A DNA stretch of 64,000 bases from Muriicola soli (GCF_004139715.1 NZ_CP035544.1:1116001-1180000); one strand, 5' to 3'; positions 1-9,395 are shown, counted from the first letter of the stretch. Notes: generated by a model not told the origin, from the letters alone. Program-made: numbers and translations.

Positions 1-474
1 AAATGTTCTTTTGGAATCGGGTAAACTTCCGAATCTGGAAGAGAGTTGTTCTTCGCGATATGAAAAGATGGAAATCAGTTGTTTTTTTACCAGCAGGGGA
101 TGAGCCATCTTTCCGAGGATACCCAGTGGGAGCTTGTAATCAATGATATCCTCCATTTCGACTCCTCCGGGTACTTCATTGATAAAGTGTTTGTGATGCC
201 ACAGCGCATAGGGGCCAAATCGTTGTTCATCGACGAAATAAGAACCTTTATTTACGTGAGTGATTTCTGTTACCCACCGGGTGGAAAAACCCGGAAAGGG
301 ACTTACTTTATATTGGATGATCTGACCGGCAAACATGGGTCTGTCAGCTCCGGACAATATATTAAAACCCATTTCAGGAGGGGTAATGACACTCAGGTTG
401 GCTGGATTGGAAAGAAAGTCCCAGGCTAGTTGTCTTGAGATGGGAAACGACTGTTTAGCCGATAATCTATACAT
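1..474 (-). CDS. SRPBCC-family (polyketide cyclase/dehydrase-like) protein, partial
   Basis: The minus frame is open from ATG at 474 to the window edge (158 codons, no stop seen), so the C-terminus is missing. The protein begins MYRLSAKQSFPISRQLAWDF and contains a typical SRPBCC layout: an N-terminal strand with a 'P' helix (ANLSVITPPEMGF), then alternating strands, including the FSTRWVTEI stretch and a 'HKHF' segment. Such proteins bind a hydrophobic ligand; many flavobacterial homologues are annotated as cell-division inhibitors or hypothetical SRPBCC proteins. Substrate unknown. A plus-strand open frame over the same bases (79-429) is a shadow. Family assignment is from motif recognition only. 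Confidence 0.75.
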   Translation of the reverse strand, partial: MYRLSAKQSFPISRQLAWDFLSNPANLSVITPPEMGFNILSGADRPMFAGQIIQYKVSPFPGFSTRWVTEITHVNKGSYFVDEQRFGPYALWHHKHFINEVPGGVEMEDIIDYKLPLGILGKMAHPLLVKKQLISIFSYREEQLSSRFGSLPDSKRTF

Positions 475-646
475 ACCTTTTTAACATTTCATCAAAAATA
501 TGATCATTATTGTTTAATAAAAAATAATAATTGTTAAACAAATAGTAAAGTTAAGTCCAATTAATTCAATTTATTAAGTATTTTTCAGCATGAGAAACAA
601 CCGTCTTTTAAGGTAAGTTTACAGACCTTTATATCCTATTTATCCG

Positions 647-654
647 TAAATTTG
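647..654 (+). promoter_or_regulatory. -7 promoter element of the DUF2911 gene
   Basis: TAAATTTG fits the Bacteroidota -7 consensus TAnnTTTG, 24 bases upstream of the ATG. No clear TTG -33 element is seen at the usual 19-21 base spacing, so strength is uncertain. Confidence 0.5.
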
Positions 655-677
655 AAAGAACCAAAACCTTTTAAAAA

Positions 678-1520
678 ATGAAAAGATTAATCTATGTATT
701 CTTGGCCATATTGGTGAGCATACCTGCGATGGCACAAATTCAATCACCCCAGCCCAGTCCGGCTGCAAAAATCATGCAACGGGTAGGACTAACCGACGTA
801 ACAGTGGAATATTCACGACCTTCCATGCGGGGAAGAACCATATTTGGTGATTTAGTTCCTTTTGATAAATTATGGAGAACAGGAGCCAATGCAAGAACTA
901 CCATAACTTTCGATACCGATATAATAGTAGGGGACGGATCACTTAAGGCCGGATCTTATGCCATCTTTACGAAACCCAGTGCAACTTCTTGGGACGTATA
1001 CTTTTACACCGAAACAGGAGGCGGCGGAACGCCTCAGGAGTGGGACGAAAGCAAGATTGCTGCCCAGATCAAAGTGAATACTTTACCTATTGAAATGCCA
1101 ATAGAAACATTTACAATTTCCTTTGACGATTTACACAGCAGCGGCGCAACCCTTGGGATGATGTGGGAGAACACTTACATTGGAATACCTTTCACGGTGC
1201 CTTCCAAAGAGATGACCATGAAAAGTATTGAATCTGTAATGGCGGGTCCTTCAGGTAATGATTATTTTGCCGCCGCTACTTTCTACTACGATCAGGGAAT
1301 GGACCTGAACAAAGCAAAAGAATGGATAGATAAAGCCGTGGCTATGAATAGTAATGCGTTCTGGATCATGAGGACTCAATCGCTTATTTATGCAAAAATG
1401 GGAGACAAGAAAGGAGCTATAGAGGCTGCTAAAAATTCCCTGGCTGCTGCCAAGGCTGCAAAAAATGCCGACTATGTAAAGCTTAACGAAGATTCCTTAA
1501 AAGAATGGGGAGCCATGTAG
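678..1520 (+). CDS. DUF2911-domain secreted protein
   Basis: 280 residues. Residues 1-19 form a clean Sec signal peptide (MKRLIYVFLAILVSIPAMAQ). Residues about 25-170 match the DUF2911 family: the motif VEYSRPSMRGRTIFG, then 'DKLWRTGANARTTITF', is its hallmark. The C-terminal ~90 residues are helical and TPR-like (DYFAAATFYYDQGMDLNKAKEW). Common in flavobacteria; function unknown, presumably periplasmic. Monocistronic: it faces a convergent gene across a terminator and carries its own promoter element. Confidence 0.85.
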   Translation: MKRLIYVFLAILVSIPAMAQIQSPQPSPAAKIMQRVGLTDVTVEYSRPSMRGRTIFGDLVPFDKLWRTGANARTTITFDTDIIVGDGSLKAGSYAIFTKPSATSWDVYFYTETGGGGTPQEWDESKIAAQIKVNTLPIEMPIETFTISFDDLHSSGATLGMMWENTYIGIPFTVPSKEMTMKSIESVMAGPSGNDYFAAATFYYDQGMDLNKAKEWIDKAVAMNSNAFWIMRTQSLIYAKMGDKKGAIEAAKNSLAAAKAAKNADYVKLNEDSLKEWGAM

Positions 1521-1541
1521 GCGACTTGGAAAAATTCTGAT

Positions 1542-1568
1542 AAAAACCCTTGCGATGCAGGGGTTTTT
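1542..1568. terminator. Bidirectional intrinsic terminator
   Basis: AAAAACCC...GGGTTTTT hairpin with a short loop; A-run on the left and T-run on the right serve both convergent genes. The right end overlaps the stop codon of the minus-strand symporter gene. Confidence 0.7.
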
Positions 1569-3273
1569 AAGTTTCTAAAGGCGGGTTTCTCAATACCCGA
1601 TCAAATCCTTCGAGAGCCATAGCCAGGAGGATCACCAGTGTACATCCGAAGGCATTGAGCCAAAGGTAAGACATCCAATCTCCCAGGAAGCCCACAATAA
1701 CAACGATCTGAGTGATGATCGCTGCAACAAAAACGGCATTTCCTTTTACAAATTTAAAGAAGAAGGCAAGGAGGAAGATCCCGAGAACGTTTCCGTAAAA
1801 AACAGAACCTATAATATTTACCAACTGAATGAGGTTGTCAAACAAGTCGGCCACTCCGGCAATACAAATTGCAATAATACCCCACATCAGGGTGAAGCCT
1901 TTGGATACCCTTACGTAGTGTTTCTGAGTAAACTCTTGCTTCTTGTTGCGTTTATAGAGATCGAGGGCTGTAATCGTCCCCAGGGCATTTAATTCTGAAG
2001 CGGTAGAAGACATGGCTGCCGACAGGATCACAGCCAGTAATAGTCCTATCAGGCCTTTAGGAAGGTTATTGAGTATAAAGTGAATAAAGACGTAGTCCTT
2101 ATCATTTGTCTGAACCAGATTATCAGCCTGTTCAATGAGTAACTTCGCTCTCTCCCTGTTTACTCTCTCTTTTTGATTGACGTTAAGAATATGTTGTTTG
2201 GCCTCTACCGTAGCGGCGTATTCCTTTAATTTCAAAGCGGCATAGAACTCATCCTGGGCCATCAATTTCTCTGTTTCTATTTCTTTGTGTCTCTCTTCCA
2301 GTTCTTTGTAATCTTCTGCAAAATCAGAATTTTCCACCGCGATACGGGCCGCTGGATTAAAATTGACCGGGGAAGGATTATACTGATAGAAAACAAAGAC
2401 CATAACCCCCACAAGCAGGATAAAAAACTGCATGGGAATCTTAAAGATGCCGTTGAAAATTAAGCCGAGCTGACTCTCCCGTACCGACCTCCCTGAGAGG
2501 TATCGCTGTACTTGACTCTGGTCTGTGCCAAAATAGGCAAGGGCGAGGAAGAAGCCCCCGGTTATACCACTCCAGAAGGTATACCGGCTTGAAGTATTCA
2601 GATCAAAATCGAGGATATTTAACTTTTCACTGGCCCCTGCAATTTTTAAAGCATTGCTGAATGTCAATTCGGGGGGCAGTGCTCCCAGGATAAAAAAGAA
2701 AGCGATGAACATCCCGGTCATGATGATGATCATTTGTTGTTTCTGTGTAACACTTACTGCCTTGGTTCCACCCGATACGGTATAAATGATAACCAGGATA
2801 CCAATGATGATATTTAAGGTAAGAAGATCCCACCCCAGTACGGCAGAAAGAATAATTGAAGGGGCGTAAATGGTAATACCTGCAGCCAGGCCTCGTTGTA
2901 CGAGGAATAAGATGGCGGCCAGGGATCGCGTTTTGAGATCGAATCGCTTTTCGAGGAATTCGTATGCTGTGTAGACCTTGAGTTTATGGTAAATGGGAAC
3001 GAAGACAAGACAGATGACGATCATAGCCAGTGGAAGGCCGAAATAGAATTGCACAAATCCCATTCCGTCGTGGAAGGCTTGGCCGGGTGTTGACAGGAAG
3101 GTAATTGCGCTGGCCTGGGTGGCCATTACGGATAAACCAATGGTCCACCATCTGGCCTGATTACCTCCAAGGACATAGTCGCTGACGTTTTTACTACCCT
3201 TGGTTTTCCAAACGCCATAGATCACTATAAACAATAAAGTCCCGGAGAGTACAAACCAGTCTAAATTTCCCAT
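1567..3273 (-). CDS. Sodium:solute symporter (SSS/SLC5 family)
   Basis: 568 residues with about 13 hydrophobic segments. The N-terminal SSS signature is clear (FVLSGTLLFIVIYGVWKTKG, then GGNQARWWTIGLSVMATQAS). The sodium-binding region 'SAAMSSTASELNALGTITALD' is present around residues 415-440. Between two membrane segments, about residues 310-385, lies a charged, helix-prone insert rich in E and K. Substrate cannot be told from sequence. It is the last gene of a tight minus-strand set: its ATG lies 3 bases after the stop of a 33-residue membrane protein, itself coupled to the PIG-L gene. Such neighbours hint at a sugar or deacetylation-product substrate, but this is inference. Confidence 0.88.
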   Translation of the reverse strand: MGNLDWFVLSGTLLFIVIYGVWKTKGSKNVSDYVLGGNQARWWTIGLSVMATQASAITFLSTPGQAFHDGMGFVQFYFGLPLAMIVICLVFVPIYHKLKVYTAYEFLEKRFDLKTRSLAAILFLVQRGLAAGITIYAPSIILSAVLGWDLLTLNIIIGILVIIYTVSGGTKAVSVTQKQQMIIIMTGMFIAFFFILGALPPELTFSNALKIAGASEKLNILDFDLNTSSRYTFWSGITGGFFLALAYFGTDQSQVQRYLSGRSVRESQLGLIFNGIFKIPMQFFILLVGVMVFVFYQYNPSPVNFNPAARIAVENSDFAEDYKELEERHKEIETEKLMAQDEFYAALKLKEYAATVEAKQHILNVNQKERVNRERAKLLIEQADNLVQTNDKDYVFIHFILNNLPKGLIGLLLAVILSAAMSSTASELNALGTITALDLYKRNKKQEFTQKHYVRVSKGFTLMWGIIAICIAGVADLFDNLIQLVNIIGSVFYGNVLGIFLLAFFFKFVKGNAVFVAAIITQIVVIVGFLGDWMSYLWLNAFGCTLVILLAMALEGFDRVLRNPPLET

Positions 3274-3276
3274 AGA

Positions 3277-3378
3277 TCAGGCGTTAGATATCATAATGAA
3301 ATAAAAAATAAGGATGTAAAGAGCATTCAGGATGATCACCAGGGAATACTCTCTTTTCCATTTTTTTACTTCGTCCAT
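3277..3378 (-). CDS. 33-residue single-pass membrane protein
   Basis: Small gene: ATG at 3378 overlaps the TAA of the upstream PIG-L gene (TAATG), and its TGA stops 3 bases before the symporter start. The protein starts MDEVKKWKREYSLVIILNAL and continues into one hydrophobic helix (residues about 12-30). A basic, charged N-terminus followed by one helix suggests an inside-out anchor. The tight coupling on both sides argues that it is real; it may be an accessory subunit of the symporter. Function unknown. Confidence 0.7.
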   Translation of the reverse strand: MDEVKKWKREYSLVIILNALYILIFYFIMISNA

Positions 3379-5915
3379 TATTTACCTTTTACAGGAATTT
3401 CATTTTGCACTTCAGCTTTGTTTTGGGACAGCATATTGGCGAAGAGTTTAAAGGCTCCGGGGACTCCTGCCGGTAACTCTCTGAAAAAACTGAGGCCGGT
3501 ATAAATGTACGTTCCTTTTCCATAGGAGGCAATCAAAAGACTTCCTTCTTTTTCAGATTCACCCGGATCGGCCATGGATAATACCGGGGAAAAGGCCTTG
3601 TCCCACTGATCAGGGAAATAGAGGCCACGCTCTTGAATCCAGCCATCAAAGTCTTTATCTGTGATTTGGTTGGGGAAGCTCATTAACGGATGCCGCGGCA
3701 TAAGTATTTTCACCGGGGCATCCTCATCTGTAACCCTGTCTCTCGAAACATTGAGCGGGTAGGGGGCCAGATTGTCAAATTTAAGGCCACTCCGTCCCGA
3801 GGTATTGTATTGAATGATCAGATTTCCTCCCTCTTTAACGTAGTCGAGCAAGGCATTTTGCTTAAATTTCATCTCGTCTACAACATTATACGCTCTGATC
3901 CCGACAACCACAGCATCATATTTAGCAAGAGATCCTTTCTGAATATCCTCGGGAGAAATAGTGTAGACCGTATATCCGATTTGTTCCAGGCTTTGGGGAA
4001 TATCATCACCTGCGCCCATAATGTAACCTATATTTTGCCCGGATTTTTTAATATTTAACCGAACTACCTTTGTTTCAGCAGGCAGCAAAACAGCCTGAGA
4101 AGGGATGTGGTCGTAAGCTATGGTTATCAATTCCTTGTTTAAGACTTTATTACCAATGGTAAGTACCGGTGTAATTATGCCTTCACTTTCATCATCGGGC
4201 GGAGTGATCACAAATCGATAGATCTTTTCTTCGCCATCCTTGGAAAGTTCAACCGGTATTTGTGCTTTGTCTACATTCCACCCGACAGGAACAGTAAGAC
4301 TCAGACTTCCCCTGACATTATCCATTAAGGCCTTCACAGAGACTGCAATCTCCTTTGGGTCGGCGTCAGAGAAGATAAAAACCTTGTCTGTGATGGATGC
4401 CGATGCGGCGGGTAAGACATTAAAAGGATTATAAAGTTCTCCTTTATCGGGACGGGAGAAACGATAGATCAATGGTTTTTCGATGGATATGGCTACGCCT
4501 TCAATTTCCAAATTAAACTTCGCTTTAAAGGCAGTTGGTGTTTCCGGCTTACCTATTAAATTTAAATCATCGACTTTATACATCCCAAGGCTGCCTTTTT
4601 CCCTGAGCCAATAGGGGCCTGAATAGTTTGTTTCTGCAGGAATCTGGAACAGGAAGTCATAATTCTTCTTTTGGTTATTCACCAATTTTTCTTCGGGTTG
4701 AAGGCGGGTTCGACCAGCAATAGAAATTGATTTAAGCACTATTGAAGCTTTACTTCGATTTATGGCTTCAATAGTCACGTTTTCAGTATTTCCAGGATTT
4801 GAATAAGAGGATTCAGCTGAAGCTTCCAGGTAGAGTCCCGAGACGCTGGCTATGATCTCCTCTAGCTCTTCTAACTTTATCCGTTTCCAGTGTCCATCCT
4901 GCGTTTTCGACAACAAGGTATAAGCCGTGAGTAGATCGTTAAGATGAGTGGAAGGGTCTTTAAAATTAAAACTGTTTTCCACCTTGTATAGGAGATCTCC
5001 TATAGCTTTTCCTCCCTCGATTCGAGACCAGGAGGTGTCAATTCCTTCAAAAAGATTGGAGGGATCTTTTTCGGGCATTTCTCCTTTGAGTAGTTCAATG
5101 TATTCTCTTTCTGCTCCCCTTGAAGTTAAGCGGCCAAAACCCTGGCACAAATGCTGGCTGCTTGCCAAAGAGGCAATTTCATTGTTTGATATTCCTAACA
5201 TGGGGAAGTATACTCCTGTATTCAGTTCTAGGAGTCTCGACTTATCGGCTTTAGCAAAATTTTCCTGACTTCCATAAAACCACCATGAGGTATTAAAAAA
5301 AAGTCGTTTAGGACTCCAGGGGTCCAATTCGCCGAGTTGGTCAGAATAAGCCTCTTTATCTCCTGCAAGATCGAATGCTTCAACGCTGAGTATGGCTGAA
5401 GAAGTATGGTGGCCATGAGTGGATCCCGGCGTGCGGTGGTCAAAACGATTGATGATCACATCAGGTTTAAATTGACGTATAAGTCGAACCACATCCCCCA
5501 ACACCACGTCCTTATCCCATAACCTCAAAGTTTCATCAGGATGTTTCGAATATCCAAAATCATTAGCACGGGTAAAATATTGTATCCCGCCATCCACCCT
5601 TCTGGCTGCCAGCAGTTCCTGAGTACGCAATACTCCTAAAAGCTCTCTTAATTCCGGCCCAATAAGATTCTGCCCCCCATCGCCCCGGGTAATGGAGAGA
5701 TATGCAGTTCGGGAATGTACTTCATTTGAGAGATAAGAAATAAGTCGGGTATTCTCATCATCCGGATGAGCCGCGATATACATTGCGGAGCCCAGGAAAT
5801 TGAGTTTTTGTAAACTGTGGAAAATGTCTGTCGACGAAGGTCTGTCCGGCGCCTGGCCGAAAGTAAAACCCATAACCATCAGAAAACAGAGAAGTAATCT
5901 CAGTCGGTAGCGCAT
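3378..5915 (-). CDS. PIG-L family deacetylase, large secreted form
   Basis: 845 residues. Signal peptide at residues 1-20 (LLLCFLMVMGFTFGQ). Residues about 35-260 are the LmbE/PIG-L zinc deacetylase domain: the metal motif AAHPDDE, then 'RGDGGQNLIG', and the H-x-x-H type motif in STHGHHTSS. The remaining ~580 residues are predicted beta-rich domains and a C-terminal glutamine-amidotransferase-like or ThuA-like fold (region 'YDAVVVGIRAYNVVDEMKF'). Likely removes an N-acetyl group from an exported or surface sugar compound; substrate unknown. First gene of a three-gene set with the small membrane protein and the symporter. Confidence 0.87.
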   Translation of the reverse strand: MRYRLRLLLCFLMVMGFTFGQAPDRPSSTDIFHSLQKLNFLGSAMYIAAHPDDENTRLISYLSNEVHSRTAYLSITRGDGGQNLIGPELRELLGVLRTQELLAARRVDGGIQYFTRANDFGYSKHPDETLRLWDKDVVLGDVVRLIRQFKPDVIINRFDHRTPGSTHGHHTSSAILSVEAFDLAGDKEAYSDQLGELDPWSPKRLFFNTSWWFYGSQENFAKADKSRLLELNTGVYFPMLGISNNEIASLASSQHLCQGFGRLTSRGAEREYIELLKGEMPEKDPSNLFEGIDTSWSRIEGGKAIGDLLYKVENSFNFKDPSTHLNDLLTAYTLLSKTQDGHWKRIKLEELEEIIASVSGLYLEASAESSYSNPGNTENVTIEAINRSKASIVLKSISIAGRTRLQPEEKLVNNQKKNYDFLFQIPAETNYSGPYWLREKGSLGMYKVDDLNLIGKPETPTAFKAKFNLEIEGVAISIEKPLIYRFSRPDKGELYNPFNVLPAASASITDKVFIFSDADPKEIAVSVKALMDNVRGSLSLTVPVGWNVDKAQIPVELSKDGEEKIYRFVITPPDDESEGIITPVLTIGNKVLNKELITIAYDHIPSQAVLLPAETKVVRLNIKKSGQNIGYIMGAGDDIPQSLEQIGYTVYTISPEDIQKGSLAKYDAVVVGIRAYNVVDEMKFKQNALLDYVKEGGNLIIQYNTSGRSGLKFDNLAPYPLNVSRDRVTDEDAPVKILMPRHPLMSFPNQITDKDFDGWIQERGLYFPDQWDKAFSPVLSMADPGESEKEGSLLIASYGKGTYIYTGLSFFRELPAGVPGAFKLFANMLSQNKAEVQNEIPVKGK

Positions 5916-5992
5916 GATTGGTTGAATTGCTTGATGCCCAAAGATAGAAAGATATACAGGGTCTGAGAGGTTTTTAAAAATTCTTTAACAGC

Positions 5993-6538
5993 CTAGATGG
6001 CGTCACTACCATCATTATCGAGGTCCTCATCGGAAATTACGCACACCGCTTTCTGAAGCATCAGGTTGTTGGGGTAGGTGATCAATTCTCCGTTTTCCCT
6101 TCGCAGGTGAATATGGTAGGCCTTGATATCTTCGATGAGATACGTCCCTGAAGTCTCAAGGTCCTTATCCATGATCTGGATCCGGTCTCCTATTTTAAAA
6201 GGAAACGAAAAGAAGAGAATAATGCCGGCGGTTACATTACTTAAAATGGACCACTGGGCAAATAGGGCCACCCCGATAACCGCAAATACAGAGGAGAAAA
6301 TAAGGCCGAGTTCCCTGATGTTAACACCCCAGATCAGGATGAGGGCCACAACGGCGAAAACCCAAAAGGCAAAGGAAATATACTTGCTTACCAGGCGTGT
6401 CCTGGCCTCGTTGAGGTCACTGATACTGCCAACTTTCCTAACGGCCTTATACGTTATAAAACGCAGGATCAAAACCATCATAAGGGTAACAATTGATCCT
6501 AACAATTCCCTTGTGTGGTCAAAAATAAAATCTTCCAT
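5993..6538 (-). CDS. Small MscS-like mechanosensitive channel domain protein
   Basis: 181 residues. Three membrane helices are visible (about 15-35, 50-75, 80-110), followed by the MscS beta domain (about 120-170) with the recognisable stretch FFSFPFKIGDRIQIMD. Much shorter than E. coli MscS (286 aa): it lacks the C-terminal alpha/beta vestibule. Its ATG is 5 bases after the stop of the upstream lipoprotein gene, so it likely sits at the end of the minus-strand operon starting near 9395. Confidence 0.8.
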   Translation of the reverse strand: MEDFIFDHTRELLGSIVTLMMVLILRFITYKAVRKVGSISDLNEARTRLVSKYISFAFWVFAVVALILIWGVNIRELGLIFSSVFAVIGVALFAQWSILSNVTAGIILFFSFPFKIGDRIQIMDKDLETSGTYLIEDIKAYHIHLRRENGELITYPNNLMLQKAVCVISDEDLDNDGSDAI

Positions 6539-6543
6539 TTAAC

Positions 6544-7494
6544 TTATATTCCCAATGAATCGCGTAAAGATACATCCTCATTTCCATTTCTTCGCCAATA
6601 AGGAGTTTTTAAAGATTCTATTTTTGTCGCTTTTGTGGTAAGTATTTTTGGAGATGGGCCAAAACCACTGGGATAGGTATCAGTCCAGGCTTGAATCTCA
6701 TGTGGAAATGAAGAATTAAAAGTAATTTTTAATTCACGTTGCAGCTCAGGATAGGTTAGCGTGTAAACAGACCTTTCGTCATTTTTTTCAATTTTAGCTA
6801 CTGCTTTGTAAGCCTGAATGGGTTGGTGTACCAGTCGCAGGTATTCCAGGGAAGGGATCATATTGATTTCACCCTTGGGAAGGGCTTCCGGATTGATCCG
6901 CAATCTGGACCATATTTCGTTTTCCAAATTGTTTTTTTGGAGTTTTAGCTTTTGATCTCCTTCTGCTTCAAAATAGGAGAACGACTGTATTTCAAATTCC
7001 TCTCTGTTGTTCAATTGCGCATAAACCTGACCGCACCATTCTTGAATGGAGGAAGTCACCTTTATGGCATGCTGGTTATCGGCAACGGGATAAAAAGTAC
7101 TGCTCATTATGGAGTACGGATATATCCCGGTCAGGAAGTTTTTTGTCGCATTTAGTTTTAATACCGAAACGTTTGAGGGCGAGCTTTGATCGGCCTTCAC
7201 CTGTTTTTCCGGAACGAAGGGCTCAGTTACAAAGATCAGGACGGCTTCCCCATCTCTTATTTCACCGTATCTCGCCTGCTCTAGTCGGTACGAAGTGATC
7301 TCTGCTTCGCCGGCAAACCAGTATTTTTTAAAATCTTCAGACAGGGGCCTGGCTTCCTCCTTCCCAAATTCGGAATTTGAAGCTGTTTCCGACGTAACAG
7401 AAGCTATTTCTTCTTGTTTTTCCTTGCAAGACCCCATCGAAAGAAGTACTGTGAAAATGAAAATAAAAGAGCGAAAATTCGTTTGAAATACCAT
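6544..7494 (-). CDS. Lipoprotein of unknown function
   Basis: 316 residues from ATG at 7494; a start at 7521 is possible but would put non-hydrophobic residues before the signal peptide. The signal peptide ends in a lipobox (VLLSMGSC), predicting lipidation and an outer-membrane location. The mature part is mixed alpha/beta and ends RDSLGI. No domain recognised. It lies between Maf and the MscS-like gene in one transcription unit. I would not transfer a function from its neighbours. Confidence 0.7.
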   Translation of the reverse strand: MVFQTNFRSFIFIFTVLLSMGSCKEKQEEIASVTSETASNSEFGKEEARPLSEDFKKYWFAGEAEITSYRLEQARYGEIRDGEAVLIFVTEPFVPEKQVKADQSSPSNVSVLKLNATKNFLTGIYPYSIMSSTFYPVADNQHAIKVTSSIQEWCGQVYAQLNNREEFEIQSFSYFEAEGDQKLKLQKNNLENEIWSRLRINPEALPKGEINMIPSLEYLRLVHQPIQAYKAVAKIEKNDERSVYTLTYPELQRELKITFNSSFPHEIQAWTDTYPSGFGPSPKILTTKATKIESLKTPYWRRNGNEDVSLRDSLGI

Positions 7495-7527
7495 GCTTAA
7501 AATTTTCGCAAAGGTACCCAAACAAGG

Positions 7528-8136
7528 TCAGGAGGCCATGTCCATTAACGTTTTGTAAACTAAATGTGTAGGTAGCCCAACCACATTAGAGTAGGATCCT
7601 CGGATTTCTTCAATGGCAATATTCCCAAGCCATTCCTGAATTCCATAAGCGCCGGCCTTGTCAAAAGGCTCAAAAGCAGTCGTGTAGAATTCAATTTCTT
7701 CCGCTTCTAATTGTTTAAAGAGCACTTCAGTAGTGCAATTCATGATTTTTTGTTCCTCGGATGTAGAAAAGCAAACACTTGTAATCACTTCGTGCCAGTC
7801 ATAAGATAGTTTCATTAGCATATCCAGAGCTTCCCCTTTATTGGACGGCTTAGCAAGGGATACGCCCTTGTGCCATACCACGGTATCTGCTGTGATCAGT
7901 ATATCACTCTTCTCTAACTTTTGGGTCAGGTTAACCGTTTTTAATTGTGCGAGATAATCAGATATTTCTGCGGCTTTCAGGTGTTCCGGATAAGTCTCTT
8001 CCACATTGTTCTTTACAAGTTCGAAAGAAACCCCCAACGCTCTCAAAAGTTCCTGCCGACGAGGAGATCCCGAAGCCAGAAATATCCTGAAATCTTTTAG
8101 TCTATCGCTTAGCGGATTCTCAATCATTGGCTGCAC
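7528..8136 (-). CDS. maf: Maf family nucleotide pyrophosphatase
   Basis: 202 residues. The Maf signature is present: LASGSPRRQELLRALG near the N-terminus, 'DTVV' in the middle and 'EEIRGSYSNVVGLP' at the C-terminus. Maf proteins hydrolyse dTTP/UTP or modified nucleotides, sanitising the nucleotide pool; they were earlier called septum formation inhibitors. The start at 8136 overlaps the upstream HAD phosphatase gene by 17 bases; ATG at 8127 is an alternative. The overlap implies translational coupling. Confidence 0.92.
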   Translation of the reverse strand: MQPMIENPLSDRLKDFRIFLASGSPRRQELLRALGVSFELVKNNVEETYPEHLKAAEISDYLAQLKTVNLTQKLEKSDILITADTVVWHKGVSLAKPSNKGEALDMLMKLSYDWHEVITSVCFSTSEEQKIMNCTTEVLFKQLEAEEIEFYTTAFEPFDKAGAYGIQEWLGNIAIEEIRGSYSNVVGLPTHLVYKTLMDMAS

Positions 8137-8647
8137 TAAAATTTTGATACCAATCGCCCCTTACTTTCAATACCTGTTCAATAACATCACGAACACAGCC
8201 TTCTCCTCCATTTCTATGTGAGATATATTTAGAAATGGCTTTGACCTCAGGGGCTGCGTTCTGTGGGGCACAAGGCAATATCACTTCTTGCATGGCAGGG
8301 ATGTCTGGAATATCGTCTCCCATATACAAAACGTGTGCTGCCGGGATTTCCTTTTTCTTTAAAAAATCGTTCAGGACCTCCACCTTATTGTGGGCACCCA
8401 GATGAACCTCCTGTACTCCCAGGCCCTTTAAACGTTTCCTAACCCCTTCGTTTGTGCCGCCTGTAATAATGCAGATATTGTATTTTTTTTGAATCGCAGT
8501 TTTTACGGCATAACCGTCCATAATGTTCATTGCTCTCAATAAATCCCCTTCCGAGGTCACCAGCACCTTGCCATCTGTAAACACTCCATCTACATCAAAA
8601 ACAAAAGTTGAGATCTGACTCAGATAGGCCTTATAACTTTTTTCCAT
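8120..8647 (-). CDS. KdsC-like HAD phosphatase
   Basis: 175 residues, the usual length of 3-deoxy-D-manno-octulosonate 8-phosphate phosphatase KdsC. HAD motif I FDVDGVFTDG (nucleophile D18, acid D20), motif II 'IITGG', motif IV 'MGDDIPD'. No cap domain, as in C0-type tetrameric HADs. Catalyses KDO-8-P to KDO for lipopolysaccharide in the family; other sugar phosphatases share this fold. Overlaps both the upstream DUF2520 gene and the downstream maf by 17 bases. Confidence 0.85.
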   Translation of the reverse strand: MEKSYKAYLSQISTFVFDVDGVFTDGKVLVTSEGDLLRAMNIMDGYAVKTAIQKKYNICIITGGTNEGVRKRLKGLGVQEVHLGAHNKVEVLNDFLKKKEIPAAHVLYMGDDIPDIPAMQEVILPCAPQNAAPEVKAISKYISHRNGGEGCVRDVIEQVLKVRGDWYQNFSAAND

Positions 8648-9395
8648 AGGTTTCTTGTATTGATTCGCTTAGGGTTGTATAGACTTCTTTTAGCTTTTTG
8701 TTATTGAGCATATTCAGATGCTCTTCAAGGATATTAACGTCTCCCCTCCGCGCAGGGCCGGTTTGGACTTCGTATGGCGAAAAATTCATGATCTTATTAC
8801 AGCTTTCGCGGATCAGGGGTCGTAAAAGGTCGAATGGTACCTCATGATCCTTGCAAATTTCCGAAGCGAGGAAATACATATGATTACTGAAATTATTTGC
8901 GAATACGGCAGCGAGGTGCAGTTGTTTCCGCTGTTCAGAATCGATTCTTTCAACACGGTCTGAAATACAGCGGGCCAATTGATGTAAGACCTCGTAATCC
9001 TCCTGCTGAATTGCTTCCACACAGATGGGTATCTCCCTCCTTTTTTCCGGGACAATGCCACTCAGCGTTTGCAAAGGATAAAGAACACCTCTTCGCAGGT
9101 GTTTTGGAAGTACTTCTATACTTATGCTTCCTGCTGTATGTACGAGTATTCCCTTTTTAATATTCAAGCGATGCGATACCTCTTCTATTGCATTGTCATT
9201 GACTGCGATAATGCAAACATCAGCCTCTTTTAGGTTTTCAAAGTTGTTGCTAACAGGAGTAGATGCGCTAAAATGTTCCAGTGCTTTTTCATTTCTACCC
9301 ACCACTTGAACCATTTCCACCGAAGGATCTGAGATAAACACATCAAACAGAAATTTGCTGATATTCCCTGTGCCTATGAGGATGACTTTAAGCAT
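8631..9395 (-). CDS. DUF2520 Rossmann-fold protein
   Basis: 254 residues from ATG at 9395; an in-frame TTG at 9419 is less likely. An N-terminal Rossmann motif (VILIGTGNISKFLF) and a C-terminal helical DUF2520 domain (residues about 125-250, 'AAVFANNFSNHMYFLASEI') give the two-domain layout of the family, which resembles F420/NADP-dependent reductases. Substrate unknown. First gene of the minus-strand cluster, divergent from the cytochrome c biogenesis gene. Confidence 0.85.
   Translation of the reverse strand: MLKVILIGTGNISKFLFDVFISDPSVEMVQVVGRNEKALEHFSASTPVSNNFENLKEADVCIIAVNDNAIEEVSHRLNIKKGILVHTAGSISIEVLPKHLRRGVLYPLQTLSGIVPEKRREIPICVEAIQQEDYEVLHQLARCISDRVERIDSEQRKQLHLAAVFANNFSNHMYFLASEICKDHEVPFDLLRPLIRESCNKIMNFSPYEVQTGPARRGDVNILEEHLNMLNNKKLKEVYTTLSESIQETYGKKL

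Noticed and set aside
79-429. Plus-strand ORF of 116 codons
   Set aside because: Shadow of the minus-strand SRPBCC gene, which has the recognisable protein sequence.
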